In this document: piece by piece, positions 1 through 5,992 of the stretch
Numbering within the stretch: position 1 is the first letter of the stretch
Layout: the number at the start of each line of letters is the position of its first letter
Origin: RBG-16-66-20 sp035517595
GTDB taxonomy: Bacteria > Pseudomonadota > Gammaproteobacteria > Burkholderiales > SG8-39
Direction of reading: 5' to 3'
Length of the DNA: 10,030 bases
Assembly: GCA_035517595.1 (NCBI GenBank)
Contig: DATIYN010000204.1
Location: 1 to 10,030 of the forward strand
Translations under genes and position numbers: made by a program
The notes under the pieces: generated by a model
Seen by the model: the letters and a program-made list of their open reading frames with translations, nothing else
The model's database searches: none
Told to the model about the DNA's origin: nothing

Positions 1-72
1 GGCGAGGCGCTGCGCTACTACGAGATCGCGCGCCTGAACGGCGTCGAGGTCCCCACCACGAAGCCGCGCTAG
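1..72 (+). CDS. C-terminal end of an unidentified protein (partial)
   Basis: Frame 1 is open from the window edge to a TAG stop at 70-72 and gives 23 residues ending in GVEVPTTKPR. All 23 sense codons end in G or C, as in the sure genes of this window, which supports real coding. The tail is polar and includes a YYEIARLNGVEV segment that could be the end of a helix. It is too short to assign to a family. The gene converges on the carboxymuconolactone-decarboxylase-family gene, with only 10 bp between the two stop codons. Confidence 0.6.
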   Translation, partial: GEALRYYEIARLNGVEVPTTKPR

Positions 73-82
73 GGCAGCCGGA

Positions 83-637
83 TCAGAGCGGCGCCAGAGG
101 CGCCTTGGCACCCTCGGGCAGCGGGATTCCCGAGGAGTTGAGCACCATCGCCATCATCGAGTAGTAGCCGTTCAGCGCGAGCAGCTCCAGCACGCCGTCC
201 AGGCCAAACAAGTCCTTTGCCGCGGCGAAGGTGGCGTCGTCCACGCGGCCGGTGGTGTGCGCCTGCAGGCAGAAGGCGTGCACGAGGGATTCCTCCTTGC
301 CCAGGTCCTTCGGCATCTGCGCGCGGGAGATCGCCTCGATGATGCGCTCGTCCAGCCCCGCCTTGCGTGCGAGCTTTTCGTGCATGAACCACTCGAACTG
401 GCAGCTCCAGCGCCGCGCGGTCACGAGCACCGCGAGTTCGAGCAGCCTCGGCGGCAGCTTGCTGCGGAAGCGCAGGTGCTCGCCGAGCGCCTGCACGCGG
501 CGCGCGAGCCCGGCGTTGTGGATGAGCGCGAGGAAGGGCCCGCGCACCTCGCCGCGCGGGCCGGCCGAGATCTCGGCCGCGGCCTCGCGCTGGGCGGGCG
601 TCATCGCGGCCTCGCTCAGACGCGGAAAGCGTTCCAT
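83..637 (-). CDS. Carboxymuconolactone decarboxylase (CMD/AhpD-fold) family protein
   Basis: This 184-aa protein matches the CMD/AhpD superfamily: an N-terminal helical part (GPFLALIHN, residues 33-41), then the core helix pair with E67, C79 and H86, and a C-terminal stretch with LELLALNGYYSMMAMVLN. In AhpD the active site is E-x11-C-x2-C-x3-H. Here the spacing is kept but the second Cys is Glu (E82), so only one of the two redox cysteines remains. That argues against alkylhydroperoxidase activity and fits the decarboxylase-like or uncharacterised branch; the substrate is unknown. The ATG at 637 is preceded by GGGAG and AAGG stretches that could serve as ribosome binding site. It diverges from the phosphonoacetate hydrolase gene across about 50 bp, so a shared control region is possible. 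The family call is firm and the function is open. Confidence 0.88.
   Translation of the reverse strand: MERFPRLSEAAMTPAQREAAAEISAGPRGEVRGPFLALIHNAGLARRVQALGEHLRFRSKLPPRLLELAVLVTARRWSCQFEWFMHEKLARKAGLDERIIEAISRAQMPKDLGKEESLVHAFCLQAHTTGRVDDATFAAAKDLFGLDGVLELLALNGYYSMMAMVLNSSGIPLPEGAKAPLAPL
90..104. terminator. Possible hairpin at the end of the CMD-family gene
   Basis: GGCGCC, a 3-nt AGA spacer and GGCGCC again form a GC-only 6-bp stem. It lies within the last codons of the CMD-family gene and 18 bp after the stop of the partial gene at the left edge. It could terminate the plus-strand transcript. There is no T-run, and such repeats arise easily in GC-rich code, so this is weak. Confidence 0.2.
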
Positions 638-659
638 GCCTTAGACTCCCACCTGCTTC

Positions 660-664
660 GGAGG
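660..664 (+). promoter_or_regulatory. Shine-Dalgarno sequence of the phosphonoacetate hydrolase gene
   Basis: GGAGG is a near-perfect Shine-Dalgarno core. It sits 26 nt before the GTG at 691, which is too far for normal use. It is 5 nt before an in-frame ATC (670) and 8 nt before an in-frame ATA (673). Its position therefore bears on which codon starts the hydrolase. Confidence 0.5.
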
Positions 665-690
665 GCGCCATCATAAAGCCAAACGTCACC

Positions 691-1902
691 GTGAACGGGC
701 GCAGCTACCGGTGGATGGACCGGCCGCTCGTGGTCGTCTGCGTGGACGGCTGCGAGTTCGACTACATCCGCAAGGCCGTCGACGCCGGCGCGGCGCCCTG
801 GCTCGCGCGCGTGCTCGAGCGCGGCGCGGCGTTCGAGGCGGACTGCGTGGTTCCGTCGTTCACCAATCCGAACAACCTGTCCATCGTGACCGGCGTGCCG
901 CCCTCGGTGCACGGCATCTGCGGCAACTACTTCTACGACCGGGATGCGGACGCCGAGGTCATGATGAACGACCCGAAGTACCTGCGCGCGGGCACCGCGC
1001 TCGCCGCGTTCGCGGAGGCGGGCGCGCGCGTCGCCGTGGTCACCGCGAAGGACAAGCTGCGCGCGCTGCTCGGCAAGGACCTGGAGGGCATCTGCTTCTC
1101 GGCGGAGAAGGCCGACGCCTGCACGCGCGCGGCCAACGGCATCGACGGCGTGCTCGGGCTCGTGGGCAAGCCGCTGCCCTCGGTCTACAGCGCCGCGCTG
1201 TCGGAATTCGTCTTCGCGGCCGGCGTGAAGCTCTTGCAGGCGCAGTGCCCGGACCTGATGTACCTGTCCACGACGGACTACGTGCAGCACAAGGCGGCGC
1301 CCGGCTCGGCCGCGGCGAACGAGTTCTACGCGATGATGGACGCTTACCTCGCGCAGCTCGACGCGGCGGGCGCGACGGTGGCGCTCACCGCCGATCATGG
1401 CATGAACGACAAGCACGGCGCGGACGGGCGGCCGAACGCGATCTACCTGCAGGACGTGCTGGACGAGTGGTTGGGAAGGGGAAAGGCGCGCGTGATCCTG
1501 CCGATCACCGACCCGTATGTCGTGCACCACGGCGCGCTCGGTTCCTTCGCCACGGCCTACCTGCCGCCGGGCGCCGACGTAGTGGCGCTCTGCCGGCGCG
1601 TGGCGGGCATCGGCGGCATGCAGCTCGCGCTGCCGAACGCCGAGGCCTGCCGGCGCTTCGAGCTGCCGCACGACCGGGTCGGCGACCTGGTCGCGATCTC
1701 GGAGAAGAACGTGGTCATCGGCACGAGCACCGCGCGCCACGATCTCTCGGGGCTGGACGCGCCGCTGCGCTCGCACGGCGGGCTCTCGGAGCAGGCCGTG
1801 CCGATGCTGTTCAACCGCCGCACCGGCGGCCTGCCCGGGAAGAAGAGGATGCGCAACTTCGACATCCTCGATGTCGCGCTGAACCACCTGCAGCCCGCCT
1901 GA
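691..1902 (+). CDS. phnA: Phosphonoacetate hydrolase
   Basis: Alkaline-phosphatase-superfamily enzyme that hydrolyses the C-P bond of phosphonoacetate to acetate and phosphate, supplying P and C. The 403-aa frame has every expected element: VCVDGCE with D19, PSFTNPNN with the nucleophile T58, TTDYVQH with D196 and H200, TADHGM with D235 and H236, and SHGG with H362. From memory of the Sinorhizobium meliloti PhnA structure, these correspond to its two-zinc ligands and catalytic Thr, with matching relative spacing after a small indel. Long stretches such as VMMNDPK, VVTAKDKLRALLGK, ALSEFVFAAGVKLL and DPYVVHHGALGSFATAYLP are typical of PhnA rather than of nucleotide pyrophosphatases. No signal peptide, so cytoplasmic. 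The GTG at 691 is the first usual start codon but has no ribosome binding site, and family members continue a few residues upstream; an ATC or ATA start at 670 or 673 fits better. No phnW or phnY gene is nearby. Confidence 0.93.
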   Translation: MNGRSYRWMDRPLVVVCVDGCEFDYIRKAVDAGAAPWLARVLERGAAFEADCVVPSFTNPNNLSIVTGVPPSVHGICGNYFYDRDADAEVMMNDPKYLRAGTALAAFAEAGARVAVVTAKDKLRALLGKDLEGICFSAEKADACTRAANGIDGVLGLVGKPLPSVYSAALSEFVFAAGVKLLQAQCPDLMYLSTTDYVQHKAAPGSAAANEFYAMMDAYLAQLDAAGATVALTADHGMNDKHGADGRPNAIYLQDVLDEWLGRGKARVILPITDPYVVHHGALGSFATAYLPPGADVVALCRRVAGIGGMQLALPNAEACRRFELPHDRVGDLVAISEKNVVIGTSTARHDLSGLDAPLRSHGGLSEQAVPMLFNRRTGGLPGKKRMRNFDILDVALNHLQPA

Positions 1903-1921
1903 AGCCGCGGGCGGCGCGGCT
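1903..1921. terminator. Hairpin between convergent phnA and MFS genes
   Basis: A perfect 7-bp inverted repeat (AGCCGCG / CGCGGCT) with a 5-nt GGCGG loop starts directly after the phnA stop codon and ends on the first base of the reverse-complemented stop codon of the MFS gene. It fills the whole 18-bp gap between two convergent genes, so it could end transcription from both sides. There is no T-tract on either strand, so it is not a classical intrinsic terminator. Confidence 0.45.
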
Positions 1922-3252
1922 CAGTGCGCGCGGCGCGGCGTGGCCGGCGGCCGCGCGAGCAGCGCCGCGGCGAGCGCCGCCACGCTCATGGCCGCGAAGG
2001 TGGTGAGCGAGGCGTCGTAGCGGCCGGTGGCGTCGCGCAGCAGCGCCGAGAGGACCGGGCCGGCCGCCTGCGCGCTCACCTGGACCGTCAGCGCGACGCC
2101 GCGGATCGCGCCGAAGCTGCCGCGGCCGAAGAACTCCGCCCAGGCGATCGGCAGCATCGTGAGCAGCCCGCCGATCCCGCAGCCGAACACCGCCGACGCG
2201 GCGAAGGCGCCGGCGCGGTCGCCGACTGCCAGCATCAGCAGGCTGCTCGCCGCGAGCAGCGCGGCGACGAGCGCCAGCGCGTAGCGCACCGACAGGCGGC
2301 GCGGCCAGAAACCGAATGCGAGCCCGGAGGCCGCCGAGCAGGCGGCAAAGGTGCTGACCGCGGTCGCGGCGACGCCCGCGGACAGCCCGCGCTCGATGAG
2401 GAACGGCGCCTGGTGCAGGCTGACGCCCGCCTGTACGGGATAGGCGAGCAGCGTGAACAGCGCCAGCAGCCAGAACGCGGGCGTAGCGAGCGCCTCGTGG
2501 CGCGCGAACGCCGGCTCCGGCGGCTCCGCCGGCGGATGCGCGGCCTGCGGGCCGGCGGCGGCGCGCGCCGCGGGTGCCGGCGCGCCGTCGGGCCGCAGGC
2601 CGAGGTCTTCGGGCCGGCGCACGTGCAGCAGCCAGGTCGGCAGGAAGCCGACGACGATCACCGCGGCGCCGATCGCCATCCACGCGCTGCGCCAGCCGGC
2701 CGATTCGATCACCGCCTGCGCGAGCAGCGGCAGGGCGACCAGCCCCGCCATCTGGGCGAGCGTCGTCACCGCGGTCACGAGGGCGCGCCGCTGCAGGAAC
2801 CAGTTGACGTTGGAGCCGTAGATCGCGAGGTCGTAGGGCGCGGCGAAATTCATGCGCGCGATGCAGTACAGAACGTAGAAGACCGCGAGCGAGGGCGTGA
2901 ATGCGAGCAGGATCAGCGTGAGGCCGGTCGTGAGCACCGCGAACCCGAGCACCGCGCGCGCGCCGCTGCGATCGACCACGGGGCCGATCAGCGGCGCGGC
3001 GAGCGCGCCGAGGATGCCGCCGATCGACACCGCCGCCGAGAGCTCGGTGCGGCTCCAGCCGAACTCGGCGCTCATCGGCGTGACGAAGATCGACAGCGTG
3101 GCCACCGCGGGCCCCTGTCGCGAGAAGCCCGCAGCGCAGACGCAGGCGAGGACGATCCAGCCGTAGAAGAACGGCAGGCGCTCGACCAGGTTCCGGATCA
3201 GCCGCTCGCGGCGCGGGCCGAGATCGGCGGGCGGACGCTTCATCCGCGGCAT
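1921..3252 (-). CDS. MFS transporter, oxalate/formate antiporter or monocarboxylate type
   Basis: A 443-aa inner-membrane protein with about twelve hydrophobic segments. It begins with a short basic tail, then FFYGWIVLACVCAAGFSRQG, an opening typical of the bacterial OFA/MCT-like branch of the major facilitator superfamily. The loop after the second segment carries GPVVDRSGAR, the MFS signature between TM2 and TM3. After the sixth segment comes RRPEDLGLRPDG, also common in this branch, and a Pro/Ala-rich central cytoplasmic loop (about residues 215-250). Likely substrates are small carboxylates, but the sequence does not say which. The gene starts 10 bp after the vWA gene on the same strand and may be co-transcribed with it. 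ATG at 3252 is used; ATG at 3243 is equally possible, since neither has a clear ribosome binding site. It converges on phnA; import of phosphonoacetate or export of acetate is only a guess. Confidence 0.85.
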   Translation of the reverse strand: MPRMKRPPADLGPRRERLIRNLVERLPFFYGWIVLACVCAAGFSRQGPAVATLSIFVTPMSAEFGWSRTELSAAVSIGGILGALAAPLIGPVVDRSGARAVLGFAVLTTGLTLILLAFTPSLAVFYVLYCIARMNFAAPYDLAIYGSNVNWFLQRRALVTAVTTLAQMAGLVALPLLAQAVIESAGWRSAWMAIGAAVIVVGFLPTWLLHVRRPEDLGLRPDGAPAPAARAAAGPQAAHPPAEPPEPAFARHEALATPAFWLLALFTLLAYPVQAGVSLHQAPFLIERGLSAGVAATAVSTFAACSAASGLAFGFWPRRLSVRYALALVAALLAASSLLMLAVGDRAGAFAASAVFGCGIGGLLTMLPIAWAEFFGRGSFGAIRGVALTVQVSAQAAGPVLSALLRDATGRYDASLTTFAAMSVAALAAALLARPPATPRRAH

Positions 3253-3262
3253 CGCGCCGCGG

Positions 3263-4435
3263 CTACTTCGCCAGCGCCTTCATCGCCTGCTCGAGGCCGG
3301 CGAGCGTGGTGGGGTACATCCGATTGTTCATCAATTCCTTCACGATCTGGATCGACTGCCGGTAGGCCCAGACTTCCTCGGGCTCCGGGTTGAGCCAGAC
3401 GCACTTGGCGTAGACGTCGGTCACGCGCTGCAGCCAGACCGCGCCCGCCTCCTCGTTGAAGTACTCGACCGAGCCGCCGGGCTGCAGGATCTCGTACGGG
3501 CTCATCGTCGCGTCGCCCACGAAGATCACCTTGTAGTCGTGGCCGTACTTGTGCAGCAGCTCCCAGGTACGCGTGCGCTCGGAGTGCCGTCGTCGGTTGT
3601 CCTTCCAGACGAAGTCGTACAGGCAGTTGTGGAAGTAGAAGAACTCGAGGTGCTTGAACTCGGTCTTCGAGGCCGAGAACAGCTCCTCGGCGAGCTTGAT
3701 GTGGTCGTCCATGGTGCCGCCGATGTCCATCAGCATCAGCACCTTGATCGCGTTGCGCCGCTCCGGGCGCATGTGGATATCCAGGTAGGCCTTCTTTGCC
3801 GTGCTGTTGATCGTATTTTCCAGATCGAATTCATCCGGAGCGCCTTCGCGCGCGAACTTCCTCAGCCGGCGCAATGCCACCTTGATGTTGCGCGTGCCGA
3901 GCTCGACGGAATCGTCCAGGTTGCGGTACTCGCGCTGGTCCCAGACCTTGACCGCGCTGCGGTTGCGCGACTTGTCCTGGCCGATGCGGATGCCCTCGGG
4001 GTTGTAGCCGTAGGCGCCGAAGGGCGAGGTGCCGCCCGTGCCGATCCACTTCGAGCCGCCCTGGTGGCGGTTCTTCTGCTCCTCGAGCCGCTGCTTGAGC
4101 GTCTCCATGAGCTTTTCCCAGCCGCCGAGCGCGGCGATCTGCTTCTTCTCCTCCTCGGTGAGCGTGAGCTCGACCTGCTTGAGCAGCCACTCCAGCGGGA
4201 TCTGCGCCTCGATGCCGGGAATCGTCTCGACGCCGTCCCAGAACTCGGCAAAGGCGCGGTCGAACTTGTCGAAGTTCGCCTCGTCCTTCACGAGCGTGGC
4301 GCGCGACAGGTAATAGAACTCGTTGATGTTCGGGCTGATGACGTCCTTGTCCATCGCCTCGAGGAGCGTCAGGTACTCCTTGATCGAGACCGGGAGCTTG
4401 TGGCTCTTGAGCTTGAGGAAGAAGTCGATCAGCAT
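3263..4435 (-). CDS. vWA-domain protein, CoxE-like (MoxR-associated family)
   Basis: A 390-aa cytoplasmic protein. The N-terminal half starts MLIDFFLKLKSHKLPVSIKE and continues with YYLSRATLVKDEANFDKFDR, a stretch typical of the proteobacterial CoxE-like vWA proteins encoded next to MoxR AAA+ ATPases. A Gly-rich middle follows (GGTSPFGAYGYNPEGIRIGQ). The vWA domain begins around residue 228; its metal site is degenerate, with DIGGT (D237-T241) instead of DxSxS and a later GDATMSP at D308. Such proteins are thought to act with MoxR ATPases as chaperones for metal insertion or complex maturation. I chose ATG at 4435 because the family begins with this MLIDFF sequence; the reading frame stays open farther upstream, but that would overlap the divergent gene that starts at 4470. 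No MoxR gene is adjacent. The MFS gene follows 10 bp downstream. Confidence 0.87.
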   Translation of the reverse strand: MLIDFFLKLKSHKLPVSIKEYLTLLEAMDKDVISPNINEFYYLSRATLVKDEANFDKFDRAFAEFWDGVETIPGIEAQIPLEWLLKQVELTLTEEEKKQIAALGGWEKLMETLKQRLEEQKNRHQGGSKWIGTGGTSPFGAYGYNPEGIRIGQDKSRNRSAVKVWDQREYRNLDDSVELGTRNIKVALRRLRKFAREGAPDEFDLENTINSTAKKAYLDIHMRPERRNAIKVLMLMDIGGTMDDHIKLAEELFSASKTEFKHLEFFYFHNCLYDFVWKDNRRRHSERTRTWELLHKYGHDYKVIFVGDATMSPYEILQPGGSVEYFNEEAGAVWLQRVTDVYAKCVWLNPEPEEVWAYRQSIQIVKELMNNRMYPTTLAGLEQAMKALAK

Positions 4436-4469
4436 ACGGGGTCCCGCGCCCTTGGATTCTAGACCCAAA

Positions 4470-5129
4470 ATGAAAATTCGCCCCCGCTGGTTGCTGCCCT
4501 GGCTGCTCTCGGTGCCCGTCGCCGCGGCGGCCCAGGGATTCAGGTTCTCGGACGCCGACAAGGCGCGGGCCGAGGAGGACGCCGCGCGCCAGCAGCACAT
4601 CGCGGCGCAGCTCTCCACGCCCTGCCGGGAGCGCATCAAGAACCGCAAGATCATGGTCCTCATCGGCGAGGAGGTGAACGGCGCGGTGCGCGCGCGCCAG
4701 GGCGATTTCAGCCCGCATTTCGACGCCATCAATTCGCGCCTGCGGCAGCTCGGCCTGCGGACCTACACGCAGGAAGAGATCCGGCGGCAGATCGCCCAGG
4801 CCGAGATCGACGCCCAGTTCCGCAACGACCCTGACGCCGCGCTGTCGGCCGCGCGGCGCCTGGCGGCGAGCTACACGCTGAGAGGATTGATCTCGACCCG
4901 GGCCATGCGTAACCCCATGATTCCGGTCAATCAAGTGGCCGTGAGCCTGCACTTCGTGCTGACCGGCGCGAATGGCCGCCGCGTCGCGCAGGCGGAGGCG
5001 CAATCCCAGTCGTTCAGCGGCGCGGACGTGCAGGGCATGGCCCTCACGCTGATCAACGAGCAGGCGGACGAAGTCGTCGCCAAGCTGTACAGCGAGTATT
5101 GCCAGCAGATTCCCGCGGGACGAAAATAG
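4470..5129 (+). CDS. Secreted periplasmic protein with a TolB-N/CsgG-like domain
   Basis: A 219-aa protein with a clear signal peptide (MKIRPRW, a hydrophobic core, then AAAA-QG, cleavage near residue 21). The mature part has a charged helix (27-50) and an alpha/beta domain from about 58 to 211: strand RKIMVLIG, helix with INSRLRQLGLRTYT, a long charged helix, strand YTLRGLIS, strand AVSLHFVLTGANG, strand RVAQAEAQSQSFSG and a final helix with EQADEVVAKLYSEYC. This order resembles the TolB N-terminal/CsgG-type fold and the middle ectodomain of the kinase encoded two genes downstream. The mature protein has exactly two cysteines (C52, C211) flanking the domain, which may form a disulfide. The start at 4470 is set by the signal peptide; the frame stays open upstream without homology. 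No clear ribosome binding site. Only 34 bp separate it from the divergent vWA gene. No named family is recognised. Confidence 0.8.
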   Translation: MKIRPRWLLPWLLSVPVAAAAQGFRFSDADKARAEEDAARQQHIAAQLSTPCRERIKNRKIMVLIGEEVNGAVRARQGDFSPHFDAINSRLRQLGLRTYTQEEIRRQIAQAEIDAQFRNDPDAALSAARRLAASYTLRGLISTRAMRNPMIPVNQVAVSLHFVLTGANGRRVAQAEAQSQSFSGADVQGMALTLINEQADEVVAKLYSEYCQQIPAGRK

Positions 5130-5169
5130 CGCGCACGCCCGCTTCCCCTTTGGAGATCAGGACGCCACC

Positions 5170-5961
5170 ATGAAAATCGCCCATCTTGCCGCCGCCTGCG
5201 CCGCGCTGGCCCTGACCCAGGCGCACGGCCAGCCGACGTTCGGGAATCCTTCGCCCACGGCCGGCACGGCCACCTCGCAGAAGGCGAACGCGGCGGCGGA
5301 CGTGGCGGCGTACAAGCCCGTCGAGTACGTCAACAAGGACAAGAAGGGACCGCCGCTGGTGGTGATCCCCGGCGAGGTGAAGAGCAACAACGCCACGTTC
5401 ACGCAGAAATTCGGCCCGAACAACATCGCGGACTACGCGGAGCTGGAGCTGTCGCAGGCGAACTTCCCGGTTCTGGAGCGCAGCAATATCGGTCCGATGT
5501 TGAACGAGATCGCGCTCGCGTACAACCTCGGCGACGCGAACAAGGCGCGCAGCACGATGCAGGTCGGCCAGCTCAAGACGACCAAGTGGATCGTCAAGTT
5601 CGACATTCTCAAGGCCGAGCAGATCTCCGAGGTGAAGCAGGGATTCGACGGGCGCGCGATCGGCGGGATCATCGGCATCTTCGGCGGCACCGGCGCCGCG
5701 GTCGCCGGCCACGCGACCAGCTCGGTCCGGACCCAGGACGCCACCGGCGTGTGGCTGATCGGCATGCGCTACAAGATCATGGACGCGACCACGACCGAGC
5801 AGGTCGCGCAGGGATACTCGGAGGAGAAGATGGAAGTCGGCGCGACCAGCAGTTCCGTCATGGGCGTGTCGCAGAGCGAGAAAGGCGGGGTCGGACTGGA
5901 CACGATGGTGCAGCGCCTGGTGCAGAAGGCCGTCTGGGAAATCGACTCCAAGTACAAGTAG
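5170..5961 (+). CDS. Secreted CsgG-like protein
   Basis: A 263-aa protein with a signal peptide (MKIAHLAAACAALALTQAHG, probable cleavage AHG-QP after residue 20). After a low-complexity Ala/Thr/Lys linker the CsgG/HfaB-type domain follows (about 60-263): VVIPGEVKS, ADYAELELSQANFPVLERSN with a following helix that includes LNEIALAYNLGD, then LKTTKWIVKFDILKAEQI, a Gly-rich segment (FDGRAIGGIIGIFGGTGAAVA), WLIGMRYKIMDATTTEQV and a terminal helix ending QKAVWEIDSKYK. In CsgG the equivalent glycine-rich to strand region builds the outer-membrane beta-hairpins of a secretion pore. CsgG itself is a lipoprotein; here no proper lipobox is seen, so this protein is probably soluble in the periplasm or assembles without a lipid anchor. 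AGGA lies 7 nt before the ATG. It follows the 219-aa gene by 40 bp and precedes the kinase by 31 bp, so an operon is likely. No curli subunit genes are present. Confidence 0.8.
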   Translation: MKIAHLAAACAALALTQAHGQPTFGNPSPTAGTATSQKANAAADVAAYKPVEYVNKDKKGPPLVVIPGEVKSNNATFTQKFGPNNIADYAELELSQANFPVLERSNIGPMLNEIALAYNLGDANKARSTMQVGQLKTTKWIVKFDILKAEQISEVKQGFDGRAIGGIIGIFGGTGAAVAGHATSSVRTQDATGVWLIGMRYKIMDATTTEQVAQGYSEEKMEVGATSSSVMGVSQSEKGGVGLDTMVQRLVQKAVWEIDSKYK

Positions 5962-5992
5962 CGCTCCGCGCGGCCGCCCGCCGGCACTTCGC

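Noticed and set aside
616..1887. Long open frame antisense to phnA
   Set aside because: Arg/Val/His-rich shadow of a high-GC gene. The plus-strand frame has a full set of catalytic residues, and the antisense product resembles no family.
1924..3393. Long plus-strand open frame opposite the MFS gene
   Set aside because: Its product is almost only Arg, Gly, Ala and Glu, typical of a shadow frame; the minus strand encodes a clear membrane transporter.
4456..4461. TAGAAT (minus strand) as a -10 box for the vWA gene
   Set aside because: Five of six bases match, but no -35-like hexamer is found at a normal distance, so it is not supported as a promoter.
4323..4469. N-terminal extension of the 219-aa secreted protein
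   Set aside because: It would bury the signal peptide inside the protein and overlaps the start of the vWA gene; the ATG at 4470 gives a clean signal peptide.
4436..4732. N-terminal extension of the vWA protein up to 4732
   Set aside because: The added part overlaps the divergent secreted-protein gene and has no family similarity; homologues begin at the MLIDFF sequence at 4435.
5170..5229. Lipobox around C10 in the CsgG-like protein
   Set aside because: The segment before C10 is too short for a signal peptide and lacks the usual Leu at -3; cleavage after G20 is more likely.
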